Shown one piece after another: positions 54,530-64,000 of a DNA stretch of 64,000 bases. The notes beneath the pieces are model-generated. The model was given only the letters and a program-made list of their open reading frames with translations. It had not been told where the DNA came from and did not search any database. The stretch spans positions 100,849,583 through 100,913,582 of the forward strand of contig OY744532.1 in NCBI GenBank assembly GCA_963556195.1, written 5' to 3'. The stretch's first letter is position 1. The number at the start of each line of letters is the position of its first letter. This DNA comes from Sepiola atlantica (lineage: Eukaryota; Mollusca; Cephalopoda; Sepiida; Sepiolidae). The position numbers and the translations under genes were made by a program.

Positions 54530-55025
54530 GATTGATAATTTGCATAATTTTGGTTATTCGAACCACATTTCCCATCTTGAATGTTATCATTACAACGTTT
54601 CGGCCGCTGTAACCCCCGGCCTTCTTCAGGTGTATCTTTTCGAACTCCGGAATATTTTTGTCGAACTCGGGAATCTGGACGGAACTTCAGATGACTATCA
54701 CTTAGAATCGAATATAACTTAGTACTATATCCACTGCGCCACGTGATAGTAATATGACAGTTGAAGGTTCAATCCTCGGTGCGGGCGATACGAAGAATTG
54801 CGAATTACTGAAGACTTGTCCCAGTCATGGCTGACGGAACAAGAGCATGCTACCTCCGTGGATTAAATAAAGGGCTCCATTAGAAATCCCGTCCAGATTC
54901 CAGAGTTCGACAGAAATATTACCGAGTTCGAAGAGATACACCTGAAGAACGCCGGAGGTTACAGCGGCCGAAACGTTGTGGTGATGAGAAATGAAGTCCG
55001 AATAACCAAAATTATGCAAAAACAT
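54530..55025. mobile_element. Inverted-repeat element with ACGTTTCGGCCG arms
   Basis: 54539-54690 and about 54877-55022 are reverse complements at roughly 75-80% by eye (TTTGCATAATTTTGGTTATT on the left; AACGTTTCGGCCGCTGTAAC in both senses). The spacer contains a box B-like AGGTTCAATCC (54762), like the fragment at 50560. The frames in the two arms look similar only because the arms are inverted copies. Confidence 0.7.
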
Positions 55026-55878
55026 GTATTATTCAGCTCATTCATACATGGTGAGAATCATTAAATTCCATGAATTACCAATTTGTGGTTGATTAGAAGT
55101 GGGGCTTTACTCGCGCCACTAGTTTAGGAGTGGCTCCCGTTTCTAAAAAAAAAAAAAAAATAATCCGTTGAAAAATTCAACACATTTCGAACATTATTTT
55201 CGAATAAGTCTCTAAATGAGCCCTCCGCTGTTTTGCTGCAGCAAAAAGGAGCGCGCTCCTGGAACGCGTTTCTTTCTGTAAAGTCCTGATTATAAGATAA
55301 ACCAGGTAAAGCGCGTGTGGTCCCCCTGCGATCATTACTACTTGAATAATAGTATCTTTTGTAGAAGTGTCTTGCTCGAACCCCCCCCGCAACAAAAATT
55401 AAAAAAAAAACAGACAAAAAGCGTGTAGAAAAAAAAGGATCTAAGGATTTCTAAAAGTAGGTCAAAGGCTTGTACGCGTACTGCGCATTACTCTTACTGT
55501 ACTCTTCTACAAAATATCCAAATAATGTAAACAACCATTAATGCAATTTTTTTTTCCAATTTAATGGACATTTTTCAGTGTTTTTTAATTTTTTTTTTTT
55601 TTACTTGAGATCATCAGCACTTGTCCCGGTTAAAGTACAGAATAGTTAACAGTAGATAACTCGTAAACCAAAAAAATGAAAACGAATAAGTTACAGCAAA
55701 CGTAGTAGAATTAAAGTAAACCCTGAATGTCAGTTTTCTGAGTTCATGGTAATATATCCTCAGTCCATTTTTTAAACATCAGAAGATAAGGGAATAACAA
55801 ACCAAAGGTGCTTATGTAGATGAGGGCACATATGAAAAAAAAAAAAAACGCATTTCCCCCCAAAAAACTATTGTTTAT
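55026..55878. other. No recognised gene
   Basis: Unassigned DNA with several A and T runs and a C run (55381-55388). The 97-codon minus-strand frame at 55124-55417 overlaps poly-A and resembles nothing I know. Confidence 0.5.
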
Positions 55879-55879
55879 A

Positions 55880-56895
55880 CTTACGTATCAGACAAAAATA
55901 AGTATCCTCACCAAAAATTAGGAAAAAATATCGATTAGAACTTTAATTAAAAATAAAAATCAGTTTGATCGTTTTTCTCCGACCGCCATTAATTTATTAC
56001 TTGTTTATATGACAGACTGATTTATGCCCCTCTGATTTACGTTTTTTTTTTTGCTCGTATCAATGTCGGATCGGCAAAATACGATAAAACAAGTTTTTAT
56101 TTTTAATTAACATTCTACTTGATAATTTTTCCTAATTTTTGGTGTATATACTTCCTTAGATTCTCAGGGATGCCTATGCTCTTGAAAAATCGATTCTGAA
56201 ACTTCTTGGTCTTCCTCTCGCATCAAATATTTCTTGGAGTTCATACATTAGACCCATTGCTCTTTCTGCTTCTCGTAAAGTCGGTTCTCTCTATCGCTCC
56301 AAACACTTTCTTACAACTAAGGTTATTCTCCACCTCTACACATCTAACATCAAACCTTGTATGGAGTACTGTTGTCATATTTGGGCTGGTTAATATCTGC
56401 TGTCCCATTTGAGGCTTCTTGATAAGGTGCAGAAACGAATCTGTAATTTGATTAGGCTCATCTTTACTCTTTTCTACACCCTCTCTCTCACAGACGTGAT
56501 GTTGCTAGTCTCAGTCTTTTCTATAAGTATTATTATGACATGTGGTCTTCAGAATCATGTGATATATTCCCTGCTTCTTTTGTTCCAGCTCGTTTGACTC
56601 ATTGGTCTAGTGGTCTCCATCAACTCGCCGTTTTGATACTTCATTGTGATACGGTTTCCTATTCCGGTAGTTTCTTTCCAAGAACTGCAGACTTGTGGAA
56701 CTCTCTTTCTGTTGCATGTTTTTCTCCTACCTATAGCCTTAGTATTTTGAAGACTAAGGCCACTAGGCATCTCCTGTCTTTGCGATAATCATATTTCGTT
56801 CTTGTAAGCTCCTTACATCAAGTGGCTTAATATCTTGTCTGGAGCGATTTCCATTTAAAAAAAATACCTTTTTTTTTGCCTGATACGTAAGTACA
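55880..56895. mobile_element. Fold-back element interrupted by a LINE
   Basis: The left arm (about 55880-55990: ACTTACGTATCAGACAAAAA, CACCAAAAATTAGGAAAAA) pairs with 56065-56152, and the outermost part of the right arm (TGCCTGATACGTAAGT) is found only after the LINE, at 56876-56893. The LINE is therefore younger than the fold-back. Confidence 0.75.
56153..56862 (+). pseudogene. CR1/L2-like LINE, 3' part of ORF2
   Basis: In broken frames: WSSYIRPIALSASRKVGSLY, LHLYTSNIKPCMEYCCHIWA, LRLLDKVQKRICNLIRL, then ARLTHWSSGLHQLAVLILHC, FFPRTADLWNSLS, FSPTYSLSILKTKATRHLLS. This is the post-polymerase C-terminal domain of ORF2. It is about 700 bp, 5'-truncated, with an A-rich 3' end and possibly a 4-5-bp ATACC duplication. 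It is a longer relative of the copy at 11130-11580. Confidence 0.88.
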
Positions 56896-57011
56896 TCAAA
56901 GCGTTTTCCTGTTGATTTATCTGTGTAACTGCGATTTTCACTTGTGCTTTCAGCTGTATAAACACCAAACAAACGAACAGTGAGAAGAACAAGAATTTTT
57001 TCTGATCAATA

Positions 57012-57120
57012 TCGCTCCCATATACGACATAATTACGTTGACATTGAAGTTAAGCGACGGTGAGCCTGGTCAGCACCAGATGAGTAATCATTTGGGAATA
57101 CTACACGCTGTACGTGAACC
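57012..57120 (+). pseudogene. 5S rRNA-derived pseudogene or 5S-headed SINE
   Basis: TGAAGTTAAGCGACGGTGAG, then CCTGGTCAGCACCAGATGAG, TAATCATTTGGGAATAC and CACGCTGTACG follow animal 5S rRNA from the internal promoter to the 3' end. CATATACGACATAATTACGT matches the 5' part. About 25 bases between them are missing. An A-rich tail follows (57128-57160), which suggests retroposition. Confidence 0.8.
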
Positions 57121-57392
57121 TTCATGCAAAAAAAAACAAACAAACAACAAAACAATTAACGTGATCTCCCTCAACCAGGATTTACATGCTACTGGAGAGC
57201 ATTTATTAATTTGATATTCCCTAGAAACTTCCTACTTCTGAAGAAGCCGGCACAACCCCTCCAAAGTAATATCTCCCTCACCACGGAGTATTTTAGTCAT
57301 CGACGGTCATGATCTTGGCTGTATTTTGAAAGGACCGTTGTTCTTCAAATAAATCATGCCAATAACAGTTTATTCCACCTGGACAATAAAAA
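57121..57392. other. No recognised feature
   Basis: A-rich tail of the 5S-like copy, then unassigned DNA. Confidence 0.5.
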
Positions 57393-58262
57393 GGGTATCT
57401 TTTACAATAACCCTCAAACTCGCGAGTCGGGTTCAAAAAAAGAAGTAGAACGTGGTAAAAAAAATGAATATGCAACAAATAAATGCGACGTACGTCGAGA
57501 CTGGAGATTTTCCTAGTTAGCTATTCCATTTGTTTGTATTTTTACGTAGGATAAATGGCTTTTTATTAGGACATGAAAAAAAAAAAAATTCTGGGCACAG
57601 ACTTTTACTGCAAAAACATGGCGTCGACAGTCTTGTTTTGCCAGCCTCGTTTCGGGTTCACGTTGTCAAGTGTGTGTGTTTTTTTTTACCGGGACTCATA
57701 ATCAAAGCGACGTTTTTGTTTTTTTTGGTTTGCATTTTTGAAATTAAATTTTATGAAACGAACATTTTAACGATCAGGGCTGGAGTTAGGGTTAGGGCTG
57801 GAGTTAGGGTTAGAGCGAGCAAAGAGATCATCCATCCCCACTAGATTGTGAAATCGGGTTAGGGTTTTAGGGTTGAATGAAAATATGTAAATAAAATCTC
57901 AATGACATGTAAATAAAAAGAAAATGATTTTATTTCTTTTGCTTAAAATGTAGTTTTGTTTTGTTCTTTTGCTTGGCTGAAAAATGAAAATTTGTGCTTT
58001 GAATATGAGTCCCAGTAAAAAAACGACCCCGAAAGAATTCAACGAAAACGAGGCTGCAAAAATGGCCGCCATTTTATTCTTCCAGCCTCCGTGCGATAAA
58101 AATATCGATTTATAAAAAACAGCATTTTAAACGGATTATAATCATTAATAAATGTCACAGGTATGTTGGAAATCCAGTTTTATCGGCTACAGTAACTTTT
58201 ATTTGTTGTATATTTGTTTTTTCAGCGTTTTCGTTTGAGGGCTATTGTAAAAGATACCCGCT
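57393..58262. mobile_element. Imperfect fold-back element (~870 bp) with telomere-like centre
   Basis: GTATCTTTTACAATAACCCTC at the left is the inverse of the right end (about 58236-58262). Nested inverted pairs follow at the same spacing: GCCAGCCTCGTTTCGGG (57642) against the inverse at 58040, and TTTTTTACCGGGACTCAT (57682) against ATGAGTCCCAGTAAAAAA (58004). The centre has GTTAGGGTTAGGG repeats at 57785-57870. Confidence 0.75.
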
Positions 58263-58452
58263 AAACACAGTCTCTTCCATTACATTTCTTCTTGAAGATA
58301 AAAAAAGAAAGAAAATCAATAAGCAATACATTCAGTTCGTTCGGCAAGTTCGTTAATATTCGCAAGTCTCGGAAGTGTTCGGTAAAACTCGCCGTTGATG
58401 AGGCAAGTACTGATATTTTCTTGAATGCCCATGAGGCAACTGTACCACGAAA
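58263..58452. other. No recognised feature
   Basis: Short gap between two fold-back elements; no supported frame. Confidence 0.5.
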
Positions 58453-58937
58453 ACAATTTTGGGTGCTTATCCAGTTTAGCGGATATTTTCGAAAAAAAGA
58501 AAGAAAATAAAACAAACTGAGGAATATCTGTTTTGTGTACGTACCTGTCACGGGCTGAATATATCATATACCAAAAATCACGTAAATTAATCAAGTTGTT
58601 TTTTATAAAAAAGAAAATTAAATTTGAGCAATTTACGAAGAGGAAGTAGAAAATATGATATCCATTTTGGGAATATTGAAAGGGGGATAACCGTAAATGA
58701 ATTACGCTTATCCCCCTTTGAATAAATCAAAATGGCTGTCATATTTGCACTTCCTCTTCTTACATCGCTAAATTTTAATTTTCTTTTATATAAAAAAAAC
58801 TACTTGATTAATTTACGTGCTTTTTGCTATAGGATATATTCAGCCCGTGACAGGTACGTCCATCAAACAGATATTCCTCAGTTTGTTTTTTGTTTTTTTC
58901 AAAAGTATCCGCTAAACTGGATAAGCACCCAATTTTA
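58453..58937. mobile_element. Fold-back MITE with ~235-bp arms
   Basis: 58453-58697 and 58708-58937 are reverse complements at about 85% by eye, starting CAATTTTGGGTGCTTATCCA on the left, with GACGTACCTGTCACGGGCTG-like sequence in both. The loop is about 10 bp. The two open frames are by-products of the arms. Confidence 0.87.
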
Positions 58938-60556
58938 AATCCGATTTGGAGACAGGAGCGATTTTATAGAAATACTGACGGGAGTGATTTTATAAAAGCA
59001 CAATATATTTACCGTGGTCGATGGTAATTCAAGTTTAATTTTAAAGGTACTAGAATGTTAATCGAAAGTAATTTAGGTCTAGAATTAAAGTTTACAGACC
59101 AAAGTATAGTATTATGGTTTATTTGTGGCCCAAAACCAAACATAAGCAGTATTTATCAGAGCAACATTTTGGTTGCTGAAAAATGCTAATCTTTTATCAT
59201 AATTCCGGATCTTTCTAAAATAAAAATAAAAATTACAAAAAAAAAAAAAGAAATCCGGAAAAATCAGAAAACAAATTCGCATTTGCAAAATATTCCGGTA
59301 AAAATAAGAAAGCAAATACATTTTAAGAACCTGTATCATGGATGGTTCCATCTTTCTCAACCGATAACATATCAATCTATCACATTAATTTAATGCTTGT
59401 AGATGCCAGGAAGTGATACTTACCGAATGTCGTTTATTGAGATCTTTGGAGCCAGCTTATTCTGTAGAAACCTCTTAGACAATCGCGCCCAATTAAAATG
59501 CCGGCAGATTCGATAAGATTACCGTATTATACCATATTCATTTAAAAGAAATGAATAATATGCATGGTTATTTTGAAGCGGTTTGCTTTCAAAATGGCTG
59601 TCAAAATTTAGCGACTAGTTCTGCCTGGCTTTCAAAACGGTGAGAGGGTAAAAATAATACACCGTAGTAATTTGTCCTGTCAGATTTTTGCGGATTTCTT
59701 CTTTTTCTTTTCATTTTCATATTGCAAATATTAAATTGTTTTCTGATTTTTACAGATCATTCCACCACGCAAATTATCCGTCGTATAAAATTAAATTATT
59801 TCGGCATATTCTATATTTAGTATGTCATTATTACGATGTTGAATTTGTAGTATATTTCAATTTTATTTTTAATAAACACCGTTTGATTTTATTATTTGTT
59901 TCTTATAACAACAAAATATACTTTCCGTTAAACCCTACCACTAACACTGAGTTAAGGTGACAAGGGTCCCACTCTCCCCAAAAGAAGAAACAACAACCCT
60001 AACCAAAAAAGAAAGTAGTTCCAACCCGAACTTAAGGTTAGTGATAGAATTAATTGAGTTTTTTTTAAGTTGTTGAAAAATGCTGATCTTTAATCATAAT
60101 TCGGGATATTTGAAAAATTAAAAAGAAAATAAAAGAAAGAAATCTGCAAAAAAAAAAACGAAAAAAAATTCGCACTTGCAAAATATTCCGCAAAAATCAG
60201 AAAGAAAATTAATATTTGCCCCTTCCCTCAAATGAAACAGTACAAATATCTACGGTGTTTTAGTTTGCTCTGCAATCGTTTTTAAAGTCTGACAGAAATC
60301 GTTGCTTGATTTGGAAGCCATTTTTGGAGCTAAGCACTTCAATATAAACATATCTATGTTTTGTTGATATGCTAATTAGTTCATTGTGTTCATCTTACCA
60401 GTTAAAGTGTATTTAATGGCCCGTTCAATTTTACGTACTTAATAGAATGATATGTTTTTTGCATAAAAATAACACTGTTGCACCAACGCCAACCCGAAAT
60501 CTAGCTTTTCCAGCTTTTTCTATCTTGTTTGCCTTCTCTATGTCTCAACCCTATCA
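58938..60556. other. No recognised gene; related AT-rich segments
   Basis: Three segments resemble each other: 59260-59315 and 60165-60215 (GCAAAATATTCCG with AAAAATCAGAAA) in one sense, and 59685-59740 inverted. They are probably parts of one or two decayed inverted-repeat elements. No protein. Confidence 0.5.
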
Positions 60557-60557
60557 G

Positions 60558-60892
60558 GCTCACCCCTCCTTGGCCTTTCGGCTAAGATCAAAGTGTAGTA
60601 TCTGTTCCGATGGATACTGCACGCCTGTCCTGTGCAGTTCTAGGAGGTCCACCCTCCCAAACTTTGCCTCCCCTCTTTGGGGAGGAGTAAGTTTCTTGCT
60701 TACTGTCTGAGGCGCCCCTACCGGGGAATGCCGACGGGGCTGCCCAGGCAATTTTTAAATGGCCAGAGTGCCCATCTCTCGAGCGCTGGCTTTTCAAACC
60801 CCACTGTCTCGACACGATCTTGGGTCACATCTTACTTGTGGGAGTAAGAAAAAACTGGCCTTGTGCCTAACTCCTGGGGAGGAGTAAATAAG
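60558..60892 (+). mobile_element. U2-headed SINE, short form
   Basis: The head TTGGCCTTTCGGCTAAGATC (loop changed to TTTC) and AAAGTGTAGTATCTGTTC is followed by the complete body and tail AGGAGTAAATAAG. ACCCTATCAG occurs on both sides (60548-60557, 60893-60902). GGCTCACCCCTCC precedes this copy and also the next one. Confidence 0.9.
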
Positions 60893-60922
60893 ACCCTATC
60901 AGCTACTCAGGCTCACCCCTCC

Positions 60923-61242
60923 TTGGCCTTTTGGCTAAGATCAAAGTGTAGTATCTGTTCCGATGGATACTGCACCCCATAGACTGGTATTGTCTTGGCC
61001 TTCGGGTCTTGATTTACGCCGGTCTATGGGTCTGTCCTGTGCAGTTCTAGGAGGTCCACCTTCCCAGGCTTCGCCTCCCCTCTTTGTGGAGGAGTAAGTT
61101 TATTGCTTACTGCCTGAGGCGCCCCCTACCGAGAATGCCGACGGGGCTGCCCAGGCTATTTTTAAACCCCACTTTCCCGACCCGACCTTGGGTCACATCT
61201 TACTTGTGGGAGTAAGATAAAAACTGGCCTTGAGTAAATCAA
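60923..61242 (+). mobile_element. U2-headed SINE, long form, with 19-bp target duplication
   Basis: TACTCAGGCTCACCCCTCC at 60904-60922 and 61243-61261 flanks a 320-bp copy. It has the U2 head, then the extra cassette CCCATAGACTGG ... CTTGGCCTTCGGGTCTTG ... CCGGTCTATGGG, then the body without the CAGAGTGCTC arm. It landed 30 bp to the right of the short-form copy. Confidence 0.92.
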
Positions 61243-61254
61243 TACTCAGGCTCA

Positions 61255-61440
61255 CCCCTCCCAACCGTCCTGAGTATAACAAAAAACTGTATACTATAAC
61301 GAAGCCCCTCTAACGAGCTTTGGGAAGTGCGGAGCCACCCCTTAATTGTAACTACTCACAGGTCCACTCTGACAGAGGTGTGGGTAGTACCTGTCAGAGC
61401 CACCATCTGTGGGTTAAATAGAATCTTTTAATTTTCTTGC
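61255..61440 (-). repeat. Dispersed family D, right-end fragment, minus strand
   Basis: ACCTGTCAGAGCCACCATCT and CCACTCTGACAGAGGTGTGG correspond to the segment around 25780-25900 in the other family D copies, diverged. Confidence 0.6.
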
Positions 61441-61480
61441 AAAATATACGCTTAAGCTAAAATATATATACAAACTAATC

Positions 61481-62438
61481 GGTAAAATAGAAAGTATCCA
61501 CTTCATCATGGCCGCCGTATCTGAAATCGTCAATTGCGAACCGGTGTTAATAAAAACAATCCACAATTATTTTAGGCCGCATAGCTTTTGGCGGAATTTT
61601 TATCATCATTCATAAAAAAAACAGTTTAAATTTAATAATTGTTTTTTACTTTGGAATATAATTATATTTGGTTAATAATTAATTAAACTATTTAAATAAA
61701 AAGTATTAAAATAGTTGATTTGATTAATTAAAAAAAAATATTTTCAAACTTTAAAAAATCCAATTATATAAAAAAACAGTTTGAATTTATTATTTGTTAA
61801 TAATTGTTTCTTACTTTGGAATATAATTATATTTGGTTAATAATTAATTAAACTATTTAAATAAAAAGTATTAAAATAGTTGATTTGATTAATTTAAAAA
61901 ATATATTTTCAAACTTTAAAAAATCCAATTATATAAAAAAAACAGTTTGAATTTATTATTTGTTAATAATTGTTTCTTACTTTGGAATATAATTATATTT
62001 GGTTTATAATTAATTAAACTATTTAAATAAAAAGTATTAAAATAGTTGATTTGATTAATTTAAAAAAAATATTTTCAAACTTAAAAAAATCCAATTATAT
62101 AAAAAAACAGTTTTAATTTATTATTTGTTAATAATTGTTTCTTACTTTGTAATATAATTATATTTGGTTAATAATTAATTAAACTATTTCAATAAAAAGT
62201 ATTAAAAAAGTTGATTTGATTAATTAAAAAATATTTTCAAACTTAAAAAAATCCAATTATATAAAAGAAACAGTTTTATTTTATTATTTGTTAATAATTA
62301 AACAAATTGTTAAAAACAAATTATTATTTGCAACAACAAACAAAAAATCTGATCTAATTTTTATTTTATTAACACCGGTTCGTAATTTCCGATTTTACAT
62401 ATGGCGGCCATGATGAAGTAGGTACTTTCTATTTTACC
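61481..62438. mobile_element. Fold-back element with internal ~160-bp satellite
   Basis: Arms of about 75 bp: GGTAAAATAGAAAGTATCCA at the left and its inverse at the right end, both including CATCATGGCCGCC and ACCGGTGTTAATAAAA. The interior (61617-62290) is made of about four AT-rich units at 155-166-bp spacing, each with CAGTTTGAATTTATTATTTG-like starts and TAATTAATTAAACTATTT. Confidence 0.88.
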
Positions 62439-63605
62439 AGCCAATCGTATGCAAAACATTTTCGGCATAAAATTAGTCAACTATGGTTAACATGTAAAGA
62501 TAAAGACAACATCAAATGAAAGACTGACAGAATTTATTCATAGAAAATAACTCACTATTATTGCCCATCAAGACAATGCAAAATAAAGTGTTCGTAAATT
62601 ATAAGAGTTCAAAGAGTCCGAGAATGTTCTTGAGAAAAGAATTCGTTTGTCTATAAGCACACGTGTTTGTTTTATGCTGTCACTTTGTGCAGTAACAAAG
62701 AAATGGGGCAGGCACGAAAATGTATGTGCGTATATTAGCGTGCCGGTTTTGTTAGTGAGAGAATCATGTGCGTTTATGTTGGTGTAAATAGGATAGGCAC
62801 ATACAGATGAGTGTGTGTATATTAGCGTGCCTGTTTTGTACGTGGGAGAGTGCATGTAGTAACTTGTGTGCGAGAGTGTTCGGTTTACAGTGTGTATATC
62901 CATTGCACTGCTTAGGATTTCGTGAAAATCTCTCGTCGCGTCTGTCTAGGACCTTCGGTCAGCGGCCGGAATTAGCTTTTAAGGATGTACACACGTGCGT
63001 TTGGCAAGGACAAAAAACACTGAAACAAAAGAGAGCGAAACACGCTGTGGGTAGCAATACGAAAAATAAATTTAAAAAAATCTCTGTTTTCTATGTTGTC
63101 GGTCGGCCATTTTGTTCAGAGGCGTTAAACGTTTTGGCAAAAGTGTAGCATAGTTAACAGGCAAAAAATCGAAATTAAGTGAAATATACCACTAATAACT
63201 TGTTCCAAAATATAAGAAGTTTAATTTTCAACTAACCAGGATAGTTTTAAACTTTTGAAACTACTTGAAGTTTTGTTATTTCAACCTTTGTTTCGTTACA
63301 TTTACTTAGCTGAATTCGTCCTGGATATTCAGCATAGTGTCTAAAGCATAAAGTTAAGTATATCCAAAAATAGAATTCACATTCTTCTGTCATGATTGTG
63401 AGTTATTTAATAAAAATCAAAAAATAAAATAGAAGTTTTAATTTGAAAAATAAAACATCTGGCTAGTTGTTTGAATTTAAATGCAATTTTAACCCTAACC
63501 CTAACAGTCGATGTCTTATTGTAAAAACTGAACGTGTTCGAAGTCTTATTTTGAAAAATAAATTCCCGTACGAGTGAAGTACAAGAAGTAAACGCGTTCG
63601 AAGTC
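62439..63605. other. No recognised gene
   Basis: It holds a weak ~115-bp direct repeat (GTGCGTATATTAGCGTGCCG at about 62726; TGTGTATATTAGCGTGCCTG at 62813) and AACCCTAACCCTAACAG at 63490. A 113-codon plus-strand frame at 62807-63148 spans the repeat and has no recognisable domain. Confidence 0.5.
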
Positions 63606-64000
63606 TTGGATATGTATGATTATATATTACTAGTTGTTGGATATGTGTCATTATCTATTACTAGTTGTTGGATATGTGTCATTATATATTAGTAGTTGTT
63701 GGATATGTGTCATTATATATTACTAGTTGTTGGATATGTGTCATTATCTATTACTAGTTGTTGGATATGTGTCATTATCTATTACTAGTTGTTGGATATG
63801 TATCATTATATATTAGTAGTTGTTGGATATGTGTCATTATATATTACTAGTTGTTGGATATGTGTCATTATCTATTACTAGTTGTTGGATATGTGTCATT
63901 ATATATTACTAGTTGTTGGATATGTGTCATTATATATTACTAGTTGTTGGATATGTGTCATTATATATTACTAGTTGTTGGATATGTGTCATTATATATT
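63606..64000 (+). repeat. 31-bp tandem array, runs off the window
   Basis: About 12 units of TTGGATATGTGTCATTATAT, continuing ATTACTAGTTG. Variants alternate ATATATT/ATCTATT and ACTAG/AGTAG. The right end lies outside the window. Confidence 0.96.

Noticed and set aside
54525..55025. Two related proteins (HNFGYSNHISH and HNFGYSDFISH) as a gene pair
   Set aside because: The similarity follows from the inverted-repeat arms; both frames are short and run through non-coding element sequence.
32838..61242. Functional U2 snRNA genes
   Set aside because: Only the first ~45 nucleotides match U2; the rest, including U2 stem-loops II-IV, is absent, and the copies have target duplications and truncations.
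63606..64000. CRISPR-like array
   Set aside because: Head-to-tail 31-bp units with no spacers.

Overview
The window looks like intergenic, transposon-dense nuclear DNA from an animal, most plausibly a mollusc of the cephalopod type. That is inferred from AT-rich sequence, long AT and GA microsatellites, a Helitron, mariner and Tc1 transposons, a Penelope-like element, CR1/L2-like and Jockey-like LINE fragments, and many tRNA-headed and snRNA-headed SINEs. I found no convincing host protein-coding gene and no functional rRNA or tRNA gene. Nearly every long open frame belongs to a transposon or is a by-product of a simple repeat.

Layout. 222-6480 is an end-to-end Helitron on the minus strand, with canonical termini and a Rep-helicase frame broken only near its N terminus. 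6481-14340 is a patchwork of MITE-like inverted-repeat elements, two copies of a dispersed repeat (family B), a LINE 3' fragment and a headless SINE body. 14340-18215 and 20680-21960 are two large polypurine (GA) minisatellites; between them lies dispersed family C with a 95-bp internal tandem repeat. 22100-26300 holds one unrecognised open frame, a possible short Helitron, several tandem repeats, and a Penelope-like element split by family D with an 8-bp target duplication. 27447-28671 is a dead mariner. 28850-29112 is a tRNA SINE with a 10-bp target duplication.

30425-36060 combines a 16-bp minisatellite split by a fold-back element, an LTR-like segment, and a cluster of SINE copies whose 5' end matches U2 snRNA. 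38205-41800 holds a LINE reverse-transcriptase remnant split by a tRNA SINE, a second mariner, and a third purine tract. 43246-44550 is a very large, nearly perfect palindrome. 45640-52390 contains more U2-headed SINE, a mariner 3' fragment, a Tc1 element with 227-bp inverted repeats nested in family C, and a 59-bp satellite interrupted by a short hAT-like MITE. 53000-64000 carries SINEs, a LINE nested in a fold-back element, a 5S rRNA-derived pseudogene, several fold-back elements (one with an internal ~160-bp satellite), two serially inserted U2-headed SINEs, and a 31-bp tandem array running off the end.

The most interesting system is the U2-headed SINE. It has about 12 copies or fragments. 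The full-length copy at 34588-34918 has an 11-bp target duplication. It starts with U2 stem-loop I and the branch-point recognition GTAGTA, continues as an almost uninterrupted series of short hairpins with an Sm-like AATTTTTA segment between them, and exists in two forms that differ by a self-contained hairpin cassette with a TTCG tetraloop. The nested insertions give a relative chronology: fold-backs, Penelope, LINE and family C are older; SINEs, Tc1 and family D are younger.
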